7,752 nucleotides of DNA from Ilumatobacteraceae bacterium (GCA_016650435.1 JAENVT010000254.1:1-7752), one strand, 5' to 3'. Positions 1 to 6,622 are shown, numbered from the stretch's first letter. Program-made: numbers and translations. Notes: generated by a model from the sequence alone, not told the origin.

Positions 1-143
1 CCCGCAAGATCTGCACCGATTGCCCAGTCGCCACGCTCTGCTTGGAATATGCCCTCGACGAGCGGATCGAGCACGGCGTGTGGGGCGGTTGCAGCGAGCG
101 CGAGCGCCGTCGAATCCTGAAGCGCCGCCGCGTCGCTAGCTGA
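1..143 (+). CDS. WhiB-family iron-sulfur transcriptional regulator, C-terminal part
   Basis: The 5' end lies outside the window; the frame is read from base 3 to a TGA at 141-143, giving 46 residues. The visible part has the last three cysteines of the WhiB cluster-binding set in the order C-x2-C-x5-C (fragment residues 4, 7, 13). An LEYAL stretch, the GVWGG turn (25-29) and an arginine-rich tail follow. In characterised WhiB proteins four cysteines bind a [4Fe-4S] cluster, and the protein acts with the principal sigma factor at promoters. The first cysteine must lie upstream of the window. An extra cysteine directly follows GVWGG and replaces the leucine found in the neighbouring whiB. The gene converges on tatA with 77 bases between stops. 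The family is certain; the subfamily cannot be given from this fragment. Confidence 0.93.
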   Translation, partial: RKICTDCPVATLCLEYALDERIEHGVWGGCSERERRRILKRRRVAS

Positions 144-172
144 TAGTCAGCTGATCGTGCCCTGGGCGCGAA

Positions 173-202
173 ACGACGCCGGAGCGCAGCTGCCGGCGTC
201 GT
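173..202. terminator. Inverted repeat between convergent genes, probable bidirectional terminator
   Basis: Perfect 10-bp arms (ACGACGCCGG at 173-182 and its complement at 193-202) enclose a 10-base loop. It lies between the stop of the rightward WhiB gene (143) and the stop of the leftward tatA (221). The stem is very GC-rich. There is no real T-run on either side: only TT follows on the minus strand and GACTTGTG on the plus strand. It would therefore be a terminator without a T-tract, a form proposed for actinobacteria. The position between two convergent stops is the main support. Confidence 0.6.
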
Positions 203-220
203 GACTTGTGCAGAATGTGG

Positions 221-436
221 TCAGGTTGCGGAGTCGTCGACTGTCTTGTCGGCCGGCTTGACCTCGGTTGTCTTCTGAGCCTCGGTTGTCTTCTGACCCT
301 CGGACAGACCCTCTTTGAATTCCTTCTGGGCCTTGCCGAGATTCTTCGCCAACTTTGGCAACTGAGCGCCGCCGAACAGCACCAAAACTACGACGAGAAT
401 CAGAACTATCTCAGGCGGATCCAGGAAAGCGAACAT
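221..436 (-). CDS. tatA: Sec-independent (twin-arginine) translocase subunit TatA
   Basis: A 71-residue protein with TatA/E architecture. A short N-terminus with the PE pair (residues 8-9) leads into one hydrophobic helix (about 10-20). Then come the FG hinge (21-22), a QLPKLAKNLGKAQKEFKEGL amphipathic helix (about 25-44) and a polar, charged tail. TatA oligomers form the membrane path through which folded proteins with twin-arginine signals leave the cytoplasm, working with TatC and, in many species, TatB. The ATG at 434-436 places the membrane helix where the family has it. The upstream GGTGG, about 11 bases away, is a weak ribosome site. The gene is 65 bases downstream of whiB on the same strand. 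The tail carries a duplicated six-residue unit (QKTTEA/QKTTEV). No tatC is visible in the window. Confidence 0.92.
   Translation of the reverse strand: MFAFLDPPEIVLILVVVLVLFGGAQLPKLAKNLGKAQKEFKEGLSEGQKTTEAQKTTEVKPADKTVDDSAT
263..298. repeat. 18-bp tandem duplication inside tatA
   Basis: Two head-to-tail 18-base units (263-280 and 281-298) differ at one base; a further CTCGG (299-303) begins a third copy. The repeat is in frame and yields the six-residue repeat in the disordered TatA tail (residues 48-59). It is probably a replication-slippage product tolerated because the tail is not conserved. Confidence 0.85.
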
Positions 437-481
437 GCGATTACGTTACCACCGCTGCGTCTCAAGCGGCATGCGGCCCTC

Positions 482-505
482 GTTGAGATTCCAGTTGAGA
501 TTCAG
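482..505. repeat. 12-bp tandem repeat across the whiB stop codon
   Basis: GTTGAGATTC occurs at 482-491 and again at 494-503, a 12-base period with the last two bases differing. The second copy contains the whiB stop codon (502-504 on the complement). It is a small slippage-type duplication with no evident function. Confidence 0.6.
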
Positions 506-795
506 GCGGACGTTCGCCGGCCGGCTTGGGCGCGCTGACGGCGCAAGCGGCGTCGCTCGCGCTCCGACAACCCACCCCAGATTCCGAACTTCTCGCCGTT
601 GACGAGCGCGTATTCGAGACAATCGAGTCGCACGACGCAACCCCGACAGACTTCTTTTGCTTCGCGAGTCGACGCGCCGCGTTCGGGGAAGAACAGATCT
701 GGGTCGACGCCGAGGCAGTTGGCCTCATCTTGCCAATTCTTTCCGTCCGATTCGCCGCGACCGTGGTCGATTTGTTCCCGGTTCGTGTCTTGCAT
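502..795 (-). CDS. whiB: WhiB-family iron-sulfur transcriptional regulator (WhiB/WhiB2-like)
   Basis: A complete 97-residue WhiB protein. Cysteines at 27, 50, 53 and 59 give the canonical C-x22-C-x2-C-x5-C cluster ligands. Also present are the DLFFPERG and STREAKEVC segments, LEYAL, the GIWGG turn (71-75) and a basic LSERERRRLRRQR tail. The STREAK and FGIWGGLSERERRRL stretches resemble the developmental WhiB of Streptomyces and mycobacterial WhiB2. The clade assignment is from memory of those sequences, not from a tree. Such proteins hold a [4Fe-4S] cluster, bind the principal sigma factor region 4, and WhiB2-type members control septation or cell division. The ATG at 793-795 has a good ribosome site (AGGGAGG, complement of 804-810) with an 8-base gap. 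tatA follows on the same strand, and the downstream end of the BNR gene lies 217 bases upstream. Confidence 0.95.
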   Translation of the reverse strand: MQDTNREQIDHGRGESDGKNWQDEANCLGVDPDLFFPERGASTREAKEVCRGCVVRLDCLEYALVNGEKFGIWGGLSERERRRLRRQRAQAGRRTSA

Positions 796-1012
796 TGCTT
801 CGGCCTCCCTGCCGTAGGGCCTCTTCGAGAAGCGCTGATGACGCTCCTGTAATTACACAGACGTCATTCTCCACTATCACATGGGGTTTGCGCAAGGGGG
901 GATTTCGAAATGTCTCCTTGCAGGTACGACGCGGGTTGCCTCGATCGCGCCGCGAAATCACTCGGCCGGGTGTGACCGACCCCGCACGGAGAGCGGTAGA
1001 ACGCTCACGGAA
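796..1012 (-). promoter_or_regulatory. whiB upstream region with a TGTAATTACA palindrome
   Basis: This 217-base gap separates the stop of the BNR gene from the start of whiB and must hold the whiB promoter if whiB has its own. It contains the strong whiB ribosome site (complement of 804-810). It also holds a perfect AT-rich 10-bp palindrome, TGTAATTACA, at 848-857, about 53 bases before the start codon. On the minus strand a TGTGATAGT (complement of about 875-883) could serve as an extended -10-like element, but no matching -35 is convincing. The rest shows no reading frame I can support. The palindrome is a candidate operator or -10 region only. Confidence 0.4.
991..1006 (-). terminator. Small hairpin just past the BNR gene stop
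   Basis: Perfect 5-bp arms (GAGCG at 991-995, CGCTC at 1002-1006) with a 6-base loop begin six bases beyond the BNR stop codon. The hairpin is short and no T-run follows on the minus strand. It is a weak terminator candidate supported mainly by its position. Confidence 0.3.
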
Positions 1013-4000
1013 TCACACGCCGATGATGCCCAAACCGAGCTCGCCGAGTCGACCATTCACGTCGGCGACGTCTTCGTCGATCAGCGTGGCCAACGCCGAC
1101 AACTGTTCGTCAGCCTGGCCGGCGAGCTTTTCGTACACGGCGTAGGACTGAGTGGTCGGGCGTGCATCAGCGCTGCCGACGACCGCCGGCAAGCCGCTGA
1201 GCTTCTCGAAGAGCTTCTCGGGGTAGTTCAGCGTGTCGCCGTCCGATGTGAACTCGGCCTGCACAAGTTCGGCCTCGACAGCTCCGAGTCGTTCCGTGAG
1301 TGCCTTGGTGGCAGCAATCGCATCTGCCGCCGACTCGTTGTCGGCGAGCCGCTCGGCCCAGTCCCCGAGTTGGCGCTTCAGCGCCCGGATCGTGTTCACT
1401 CCGGTGACGATCTCAGACAGCTTGTCGCGGATCTGGATCTGGAGGTCGAACTGCTCGGCCAAGTCGGCATCGCTCGTGGTGATGCGCGGATCCTTGAGCA
1501 GCTCGAAGGACTGCGACATCGACCAGTCGCCAACCTTCAGCGTCGCGCGGTACGTGCCGGGCTTGGCGAGCGGTCCGTCCGGCCGCGTATGGAACTCGGT
1601 ATCGACCATCTTTGCTCCGCGGGGATACGTCATCGGCCATTGGAAGCTGTTCATGCCAGCGGCAGCGGTGATGTACAACAACCCGGCGCGATCCTTCTTG
1701 TCTTCGGGAATGGTGCTGGAGAACGTCTCGATGTCGTTACCGTCGGCATCGCTGATGGTCAGCCTGGCCTGGCCGATCGCGGCCTGGTCGAGGAAGTACA
1801 TGATGCGAACACCTCGTTCGAGGTCTTCGCCAGCGTCGATGACCCGCTTGCGGACGTGACCGGTCTCGAGTTCTTCGACGTAGAACGTGGCGTTCTGGCC
1901 GCTGGTGACGTGGTAGTTCTTGCCGCCCGGCGTTCCGGCCCACGAAGCGGCGATGTGGGGAGGATTGCGGACCGTGTCGCGCGGCTTGAGCAAGTGCCGG
2001 CTCGCAGCAAACAGGTCGTCGTGCATCTGGTGTAGCGGAGTCAGATCATCGAGGATCCAGAACGAACGGCCGTGTGTCGCCACCACGAGGTCGGTGTCTT
2101 TGACGACGAAGTCGTAGATAGGCGTGACGGGAAGGTTGCACTGAAGGGACTGCCAGTTGGCGCCGTCGTCGAACGATACGTGGATGCCGAGCTCGGTACC
2201 CACGTAGAGCAGACCTTGGCGGTTCGGGTCCTCGCGAATGACGCGGCAGAACTCGTTCTGCGGCAGCCCGGCGTCGATCCGCGTCCATGTCGTGCCGAGG
2301 TCGTCGCTCTTGTAGACGTACGGCGCATAGTCGCCCGTCTTGTGTCGCGCCGCCGTCATGTAGATCGTGCCGGAAGTGTGCGGCGACTCGGCGATCATCG
2401 TGACTTGCGAGAACTTTGGCAAATCGGGCGGGGTGACCTTCACCCAGTCACCGCCGTCGTTGCGTGACAGATGGACCAGCCCGTCGTCGGATCCGGTCAT
2501 GAGCACACCTTGCTGGTGGGCCGACACCATCAGCGAGAAGATCGTGGCGTACATCTCCGCGCCGGCAGTGTCCATGGTGAGTGGCCCGGAGACTCCCATC
2601 GTGTCCGGGTCGGCGTAGGTGAGGTCGGGGCTGATGGTCTCCCAGCTGTGCCCCTCGTTGGTCGTGCGGAACACCTTGTTGCCGGCCGTGTACAGCACAT
2701 TGCTGTCGTGGGGTGAGAACACAATCGGATAGGTCCACTGAAAGCGGACCTCTGCGGTGTTGCCGTCGTGGTAGGCCTCGGGCCAGACGTTGACGAGCTG
2801 GACCTGCTTGGTCCTGTGGTCGTAGCGCTGCAGCGACTCGCCGCCTCCGGGCGAGCTGCCGATGGCACCCACGTAGACGATGTTCGGATCGTTGGGCTTT
2901 GGCGCGACATATCCGCTCTCGGCGGTGCCGGGCGCGTAGCAGTCGGCCCAGTTGATGGCACCGAGACCGGTCCTGCTGGGGACCGCGATGCTGGAGTTGT
3001 CTTGCTGCGACCCGAACACCGTGTACGGAAATTGGTCGTCGGTGGCCACGTGGTAGAACTGCGCGGTCAGCTGGTTGTAGATCGTCGACCACGATTCGCC
3101 GGCGTTGAACGACACCCAGGCTCCACCATCATCGCAACCGACCATGCGGTCCGGGTTCGCGGGATCGATCCAGAGCGCGTGATTGTCGCCGTGAGGTGTG
3201 TGGAACTCTTCGAACGTCTTGCCGCCGTCGATCGACTTCCACGCTTTCATGTTCATGACGAACACCTCGTCGGCATTCGTGGGATGGGCGATGACGTGCT
3301 GGTAGTACCACGGCCGCCAACCGAGGTCGGGCTTCGAGGACACCTTCTCCCATGTCTCGCCGATGTCGTCGGAGCGATAGAGGCCACGCTTACGGCCCTC
3401 GGCTTCGACCATCGCGAACACCCGGCCGGAGCGAGCCGGCGACACAGCGACACCGATCTTGCCGAGGATGCCGTCGGGCATGCCGGGGTTGTGGCTGATG
3501 TTCTCCCAGCTGTCGCCGCCGTCTCGCGAACGCCACAAACCGCTGTCGGGCCCACCACTGTCGATCGACCAGAACGTTCGGCGGGCCTGCCAGATGGTCG
3601 CGAAGATGATGCGCGGGTTGTTGGGGTCGAGCGACACGTCGACCGCACCTGCGCGTTCGCTGACGTGCAGCACGAGTTCCCAGTTCTCGCCACCGTCCTT
3701 CGATCGGTACAGCCCGCGCTCGGGGTTGTCCTTCGATGCATGGCCGAGGGCAGCGACGTAGACGAGGTCGGGATCATCGGGGTGCACACGGATCTCACCG
3801 ATGTGACGTGATTCGGCCAGGCCCACGTGCCGCCAGGTCACGCCGGCATCGGTCGACTTGTACACGCCGTCCCCATGGGAAACGTCGATACGAATCGTCG
3901 ATTCACCGGTGCCGGCGTAGATCACGTTCCCGTCGGATGGCGCGACCGCCAGCGCTCCGATGGACCCGGTGGTGAGGAAGCCGTCGGTCACGTTCTCCCA

Positions 4001-4168
4001 GAACTGTCCGGCGTCGTCGCTCTTCCACACGCCGCCGGCGACGGCACCAAAGTAGAAGACCGACTGGTGCTTCGGGTCGGCGGCGACAGCCACCACTCGC
4101 CCACCGCGGGTTGGCCCGATGCAGCGATAGCGGATTTGACTCAGGAATTTTGGATCAACAGTCGGCAC
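1013..4168 (-). CDS. Asp-box (BNR) beta-propeller protein, sortilin/VPS10-like 'glycosyl hydrolase' family
   Basis: The product is 1051 residues from a GTG at 4166-4168. Eleven Asp-box motifs of the S-x-D-x-G-x-x-W type start near residues 50, 105, 156, 214, 266, 312, 353, 502, 568, 621 and 665. They indicate one or two large beta-propellers over residues 1-720. Family hallmarks are IGPTRGGRV near the start, FYFGAVAGGVWKS, HGDNHALWIDP, and the FYHVATDDQFPY / GSQQDNSS pair. Residues 750-895 look beta-rich (Ig-like), and 900-975 and 1010-1045 look helical. Relatives are usually called glycosyl hydrolases because of the BNR repeats, but enzymatic activity is not established for this type and no catalytic set can be named here. 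Most relatives I know are secreted; here neither this start nor the upstream extension has a signal peptide. An upstream GTG (4279) or ATG (4258) would add 37 or 30 residues that do not resemble the family. The gene stands alone, 162 bases from the TetR gene. Confidence 0.9.
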   Translation of the reverse strand: MPTVDPKFLSQIRYRCIGPTRGGRVVAVAADPKHQSVFYFGAVAGGVWKSDDAGQFWENVTDGFLTTGSIGALAVAPSDGNVIYAGTGESTIRIDVSHGDGVYKSTDAGVTWRHVGLAESRHIGEIRVHPDDPDLVYVAALGHASKDNPERGLYRSKDGGENWELVLHVSERAGAVDVSLDPNNPRIIFATIWQARRTFWSIDSGGPDSGLWRSRDGGDSWENISHNPGMPDGILGKIGVAVSPARSGRVFAMVEAEGRKRGLYRSDDIGETWEKVSSKPDLGWRPWYYQHVIAHPTNADEVFVMNMKAWKSIDGGKTFEEFHTPHGDNHALWIDPANPDRMVGCDDGGAWVSFNAGESWSTIYNQLTAQFYHVATDDQFPYTVFGSQQDNSSIAVPSRTGLGAINWADCYAPGTAESGYVAPKPNDPNIVYVGAIGSSPGGGESLQRYDHRTKQVQLVNVWPEAYHDGNTAEVRFQWTYPIVFSPHDSNVLYTAGNKVFRTTNEGHSWETISPDLTYADPDTMGVSGPLTMDTAGAEMYATIFSLMVSAHQQGVLMTGSDDGLVHLSRNDGGDWVKVTPPDLPKFSQVTMIAESPHTSGTIYMTAARHKTGDYAPYVYKSDDLGTTWTRIDAGLPQNEFCRVIREDPNRQGLLYVGTELGIHVSFDDGANWQSLQCNLPVTPIYDFVVKDTDLVVATHGRSFWILDDLTPLHQMHDDLFAASRHLLKPRDTVRNPPHIAASWAGTPGGKNYHVTSGQNATFYVEELETGHVRKRVIDAGEDLERGVRIMYFLDQAAIGQARLTISDADGNDIETFSSTIPEDKKDRAGLLYITAAAGMNSFQWPMTYPRGAKMVDTEFHTRPDGPLAKPGTYRATLKVGDWSMSQSFELLKDPRITTSDADLAEQFDLQIQIRDKLSEIVTGVNTIRALKRQLGDWAERLADNESAADAIAATKALTERLGAVEAELVQAEFTSDGDTLNYPEKLFEKLSGLPAVVGSADARPTTQSYAVYEKLAGQADEQLSALATLIDEDVADVNGRLGELGLGIIGV

Positions 4169-4175
4169 CGCTGAA

Positions 4176-4179
4176 TCCT
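4176..4179 (-). promoter_or_regulatory. Ribosome binding site deciding the BNR gene start
   Basis: The complement reads AGGA seven bases before the GTG at 4168. This fits the point where family similarity begins (VDPKFLSQIR..IGP), so it favours 4168 over the upstream starts at 4258 and 4279, which would overlap the inverted repeat. Confidence 0.6.
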
Positions 4180-4235
4180 GCCACCCGTGCCGGCGTCGCG
4201 GCGCCACGAGCGTGACGGGTATGGCCCGTTGCACG

Positions 4236-4282
4236 GAAGTGTTGTCACACAGCACCATGCACGTGCGGAGCGGCAACACTTC
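4236..4282. repeat. 9-bp inverted repeat with a long spacer, upstream of the BNR gene
   Basis: GAAGTGTTG (4236-4244) is matched exactly by its complement at 4274-4282 with 29 bases between. A second pair, GCAC/GTGC at 4252-4255 and 4263-4266, can form inside it, so a long imperfect hairpin is possible. It lies between the TetR gene stop and the BNR start. It might be a protein-binding site for the BNR promoter, part of a terminator, or a leader hairpin. Nothing distinguishes these. Confidence 0.5.
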
Positions 4283-4297
4283 GATAGCGACGCTTAC

Positions 4298-4318
4298 GAC
4301 GAACGTGCTCGGTTCGTC
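4298..4318 (-). terminator. Hairpin downstream of the TetR gene, possible operon terminator
   Basis: Perfect 7-bp arms (GACGAAC at 4298-4304 and its complement at 4312-4318) enclose a 7-base loop, 12 bases past the TetR gene stop. There is no T-run after it on the minus strand. Its location at the end of the three-gene operon makes a terminator the simplest reading; the adjacent longer inverted repeat could reinforce it. Confidence 0.4.
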
Positions 4319-4330
4319 CGCTCTCCGGTC

Positions 4331-4936
4331 TCAAGCTGGGTCGTCGGCTTCGCTCACAGACAGATCGGCGGTGAGTCGGGCGAGCCATGACTCCAGTGCC
4401 TTCGTCAGACGACGTGTGTCGCCGGTGGCAAACAGGTCCATCACCAGACCTGTGAACGTCGCCTTGATCAGCGATGCCTGCAGCGCTGCACGCTCGGGTT
4501 TGAGCCCTTCGGTCACCAGCCGCTGCTCGACGTCGTGACGCCACACGCCGATCTGGTCGGCGCGCACATCGCCGGCCAGGCCGGTGACAGTTGGTTCGAG
4601 CGTTGCGGCCTCGTAGTTGAGCCGGACCAACGCAAGGTTCTGCGGCGTTGCGCACAACCACTTCCACCATCGCCGGTACAGCTCCACCTGGGTGAGCTTG
4701 GGCGAACGCTGCAACCACTTGCGTTGCACCTCGATCTGTTGATCGATTGACCTGGCCAACGCGGCGGTGATCAGCTCGTCTTTTGAGCCGAAGTGATGCA
4801 TCAAACGATTGATGCTGACTCCGAGGTCGGCCGCCATGGGCCGCAGGGTTGTCTGGGCAACACCTTGCTCTGCGAGGTAGCTGACGACCCGGTCAAGCAG
4901 CTCGCGCTTGAGTTGCGGATCCGGGGTGCGCGCCAC
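4331..4936 (-). CDS. TetR/AcrR-family transcriptional regulator
   Basis: The 201-residue protein has the typical TetR N-terminus: helix 1 (about 9-24, LKRELLDRVVSYLAEQG) and a helix-turn-helix (about 29-49, TTLRPMAADLGVSINRLMHHFGSKDEL). An all-helical ligand domain with RRWWKWL near 88-94 follows. Such proteins are dimeric repressors released from palindromic operators by a small ligand. The DNA-binding helix has RLMHHFGSKDEL where LYYHFPSKEEL is common, an ordinary variation. Translation starts at GTG (4934-4936), only six bases after the stop of the PhnD-like gene, so it is almost certainly co-transcribed and probably coupled; its own ribosome site is weak. It likely controls its own operon and perhaps the divergent corrinoid promoter. 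The ligand is unknown. Confidence 0.93.
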   Translation of the reverse strand: MARTPDPQLKRELLDRVVSYLAEQGVAQTTLRPMAADLGVSINRLMHHFGSKDELITAALARSIDQQIEVQRKWLQRSPKLTQVELYRRWWKWLCATPQNLALVRLNYEAATLEPTVTGLAGDVRADQIGVWRHDVEQRLVTEGLKPERAALQASLIKATFTGLVMDLFATGDTRRLTKALESWLARLTADLSVSEADDPA

Positions 4937-4942
4937 GACGGT

Positions 4943-5680
4943 TCACCATAGTTCCACCAGATCGGAAACTCCCTCGTAGTCCGCCAGGTCCCGTTCGAGA
5001 AACCCGCGAATCTTCAACGTCGCACACGTTGCGGTCATCGCCGAGTCGCTGACCGACGCAGCCAATGCGCCACGCAACTCGCTGACCACCGCGTCGGTGA
5101 CCGATCGCGATGCCACCAACGGCAGGCAGGGAATACGGGGACCGTGACCGACGATCGACAAGCCACGTCCACCGAGGTGAGCGAGCGACACCGCGTCGAT
5201 GCACGCAAGTTGGCATCGACCATCTCGAACGGCTTCGATGCTGATGGCGTGCGCGCCTGTCCACTCGACTGCACCGAGCTCCACACCCTCGGCCGCGGCG
5301 ACCGACAACAGGCTGATCCAACCGGAAAGACTGTCCCGGCTGTTCGCGGCTACCCGCAGGTCGGCGCGATGCATGATGTCGCTCAGCGGATCGTCGACGT
5401 TGCTGACGAGCACCGAGCGATACGTTCCGTCGGCAGCGCCTTCCACATCGCAGTCGAACGTGCCGACCACGTGCACCGACTGGGCCAAATCCTTCACCAG
5501 TGGCCATCCACAGGTCTGTCCAAGCAGCAGGTCTTCGCGGCGCGATGCGACGTCGGGATCGACATCCCAGCTCAACACCGGCGCCTCGAACGACAACCGC
5601 GAACGGACGTCGTCCCACAGACGCTCGTGAGCGGACTGCAGGTGGGTGAACGGATACATCGCCAGTGAGGCGATGGTCAT
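4943..5680 (-). CDS. PhnD-like phosphate/phosphonate-type substrate-binding protein without signal peptide
   Basis: The 245-residue protein resembles the stand-alone PhnD/SsuA-type binding-protein domain (Phosphonate-bd, COG3221). An N-terminal IASLAMYP strand is followed by a helix with ERLWDDVRSRL (19-29). Then come LLLGQTCGWPL (51-61), VVGTFDCDVEG with TYRSVLV (71-92), NSRDSLSGW (113-121), TGAH (141-144) and CQLACIDAVS (156-165). In the family these segments line the ligand cleft between two lobes. The start is the ATG at 5678-5680, which overlaps the desaturase stop as ATGA and has GAGG six bases upstream. There is no signal peptide or lipobox, and no permease or ATPase gene lies nearby. 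It may act in the cytoplasm as a sensor or carrier, or be misnamed as a transport component. Ligand unknown. The same frame stays open far upstream, but that part lies opposite the desaturase frame and is not protein-like. Confidence 0.82.
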   Translation of the reverse strand: MTIASLAMYPFTHLQSAHERLWDDVRSRLSFEAPVLSWDVDPDVASRREDLLLGQTCGWPLVKDLAQSVHVVGTFDCDVEGAADGTYRSVLVSNVDDPLSDIMHRADLRVAANSRDSLSGWISLLSVAAAEGVELGAVEWTGAHAISIEAVRDGRCQLACIDAVSLAHLGGRGLSIVGHGPRIPCLPLVASRSVTDAVVSELRGALAASVSDSAMTATCATLKIRGFLERDLADYEGVSDLVELW

Positions 5681-6609
5681 CGAAGCCCTCGTGCGCCGAA
5701 TGGGCGCGCCCCCGGCGACAGTGGATGGTCGGGCTGGCAGAAGGGTCGCAAAAAGTTGCGCCTGGCCACTTCGACATAGCCGCGTTGGTACAGGCCGGCG
5801 CCGTGCGCGGCGAGGTCGTCGCTGTCGAGTGTGCGATGCAACGCCGGCAACTGATACCAGGGCGTGGATGGCTCGGCGTGGTGAGTGTGGTGAAGGTTGT
5901 TGTTGAGGAACAGCAACGACATCACCGGTCCGGCCTTGACGACAGCCGATCGCGTGCCCTCGGCAACCGCGCAGTGCTCGACGAACGAGCGCAGCAACGT
6001 GAACGACTGACCCATCACGATGAACCCCACGAGGTACTCCCAGACCGGGACACCGACGACGACGAACAGCCACCAGCTCAACACCACGGCGGCGACAAGA
6101 TGAACAGCCCAACGGCGCGCCGCAGCACGGCTGGACCGGATGGTGCGGATCTCGTGCCACAGGTAACGGGCGATGCTGTGGACGGCACCGATCGTCAAAC
6201 GTCCGATCATCGTGCGGGTGACGAGGATGTAGAAGCGCTTGACCAGACTCGCCGACTCCCAGTCGACAGGTCGCAGGTAGAACGACTCGGGATCGAACTG
6301 CGGGTCCGTGAGGTCGGTGTGGTGATGAACCATATGACTCGAGCGGTAACCGAGGTACGGCAGCCACAACGAGAGCGGTGCAAACGCCAAGGCGGTGTTC
6401 ACGCCGCGCCACCCGGTCGGGTGGCCATGCAGCGCCTCGTGCTGCAACGACATGTAAAAGCCGCCGAGCAGGGCCAGGAGGGCCACCGAGGCCGGCCACG
6501 GCAAAGATTTGTGCAACAAGATGACAGCGAGCCACGCCACATAGAATCCCAGGAACAACCCGAGTGTTGCCCACTCGATCCGACGATTCTGTTGTGCCCG
6601 CGCGACCAC
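5677..6609 (-). CDS. Membrane fatty-acid desaturase (histidine-box di-iron family)
   Basis: 310 residues from a GTG at 6607-6609. The three histidine boxes of membrane di-iron desaturases/hydroxylases are present: HEALH (57-61), HMVHH (92-96) and the HHTHH cluster (240-244) in an NNNLHHTHH context. RSFVEH with His212 is a further possible ligand. Hydrophobic segments lie at about 13-32, 38-54, 70-88, 168-188 and 190-208. Family members use O2 and electrons from a ferredoxin or cytochrome to introduce a double bond or hydroxyl into a lipid acyl chain, at the inner face of the membrane. The exact substrate and position cannot be told from sequence. The GTG is chosen because AAGGAG lies seven bases before it and because longer versions would run into the divergent promoter and the corrinoid gene. 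First gene of a three-gene operon; its stop overlaps the next start by four bases. Confidence 0.92.
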   Translation of the reverse strand: MVARAQQNRRIEWATLGLFLGFYVAWLAVILLHKSLPWPASVALLALLGGFYMSLQHEALHGHPTGWRGVNTALAFAPLSLWLPYLGYRSSHMVHHHTDLTDPQFDPESFYLRPVDWESASLVKRFYILVTRTMIGRLTIGAVHSIARYLWHEIRTIRSSRAAARRWAVHLVAAVVLSWWLFVVVGVPVWEYLVGFIVMGQSFTLLRSFVEHCAVAEGTRSAVVKAGPVMSLLFLNNNLHHTHHAEPSTPWYQLPALHRTLDSDDLAAHGAGLYQRGYVEVARRNFLRPFCQPDHPLSPGARPFGARGLR

Positions 6610-6616
6610 CGCGTGT

Positions 6617-6622
6617 CTCCTT
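6617..6622 (-). promoter_or_regulatory. Ribosome binding site deciding the desaturase start
   Basis: The complement reads AAGGAG seven bases before the GTG at 6609, a near-ideal Shine-Dalgarno. It fixes the desaturase start and excludes the longer open frame that extends to 6885 beneath the corrinoid gene. Confidence 0.8.

Noticed and set aside
881..2035. Long rightward open frame (384 codons) opposite the BNR gene
   Set aside because: It is antisense to a clear Asp-box protein in GC-rich DNA, where long shadow frames are expected. Its product is Arg/Val/Gly-rich with no recognisable motif and starts in the whiB upstream gap without a good ribosome site.
2768..3811. Second long rightward open frame (347 codons) opposite the BNR gene
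   Set aside because: Same reason: a composition-driven shadow of the Asp-box region, with no domain signature.
4215..4229. Small hairpin ACGGG/CCCGT upstream of the BNR gene
   Set aside because: Only five base pairs on the relevant strand and easily expected by chance in GC-rich DNA.
4185..4260. Sigma-70-like promoter for the BNR gene (GTGACA ... CATACC on the minus strand)
   Set aside because: The -35 match is good, but the spacing is about 19 bases and the -10 is poor, so I do not list it as a feature.
5681..6574. Upstream extension of the PhnD-like frame (about 298 extra residues)
   Set aside because: It is an out-of-frame reading of the desaturase, Arg/Ala/Pro-rich and not protein-like. 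The family-like sequence begins exactly at the ATG at 5680, which has its own ribosome site.
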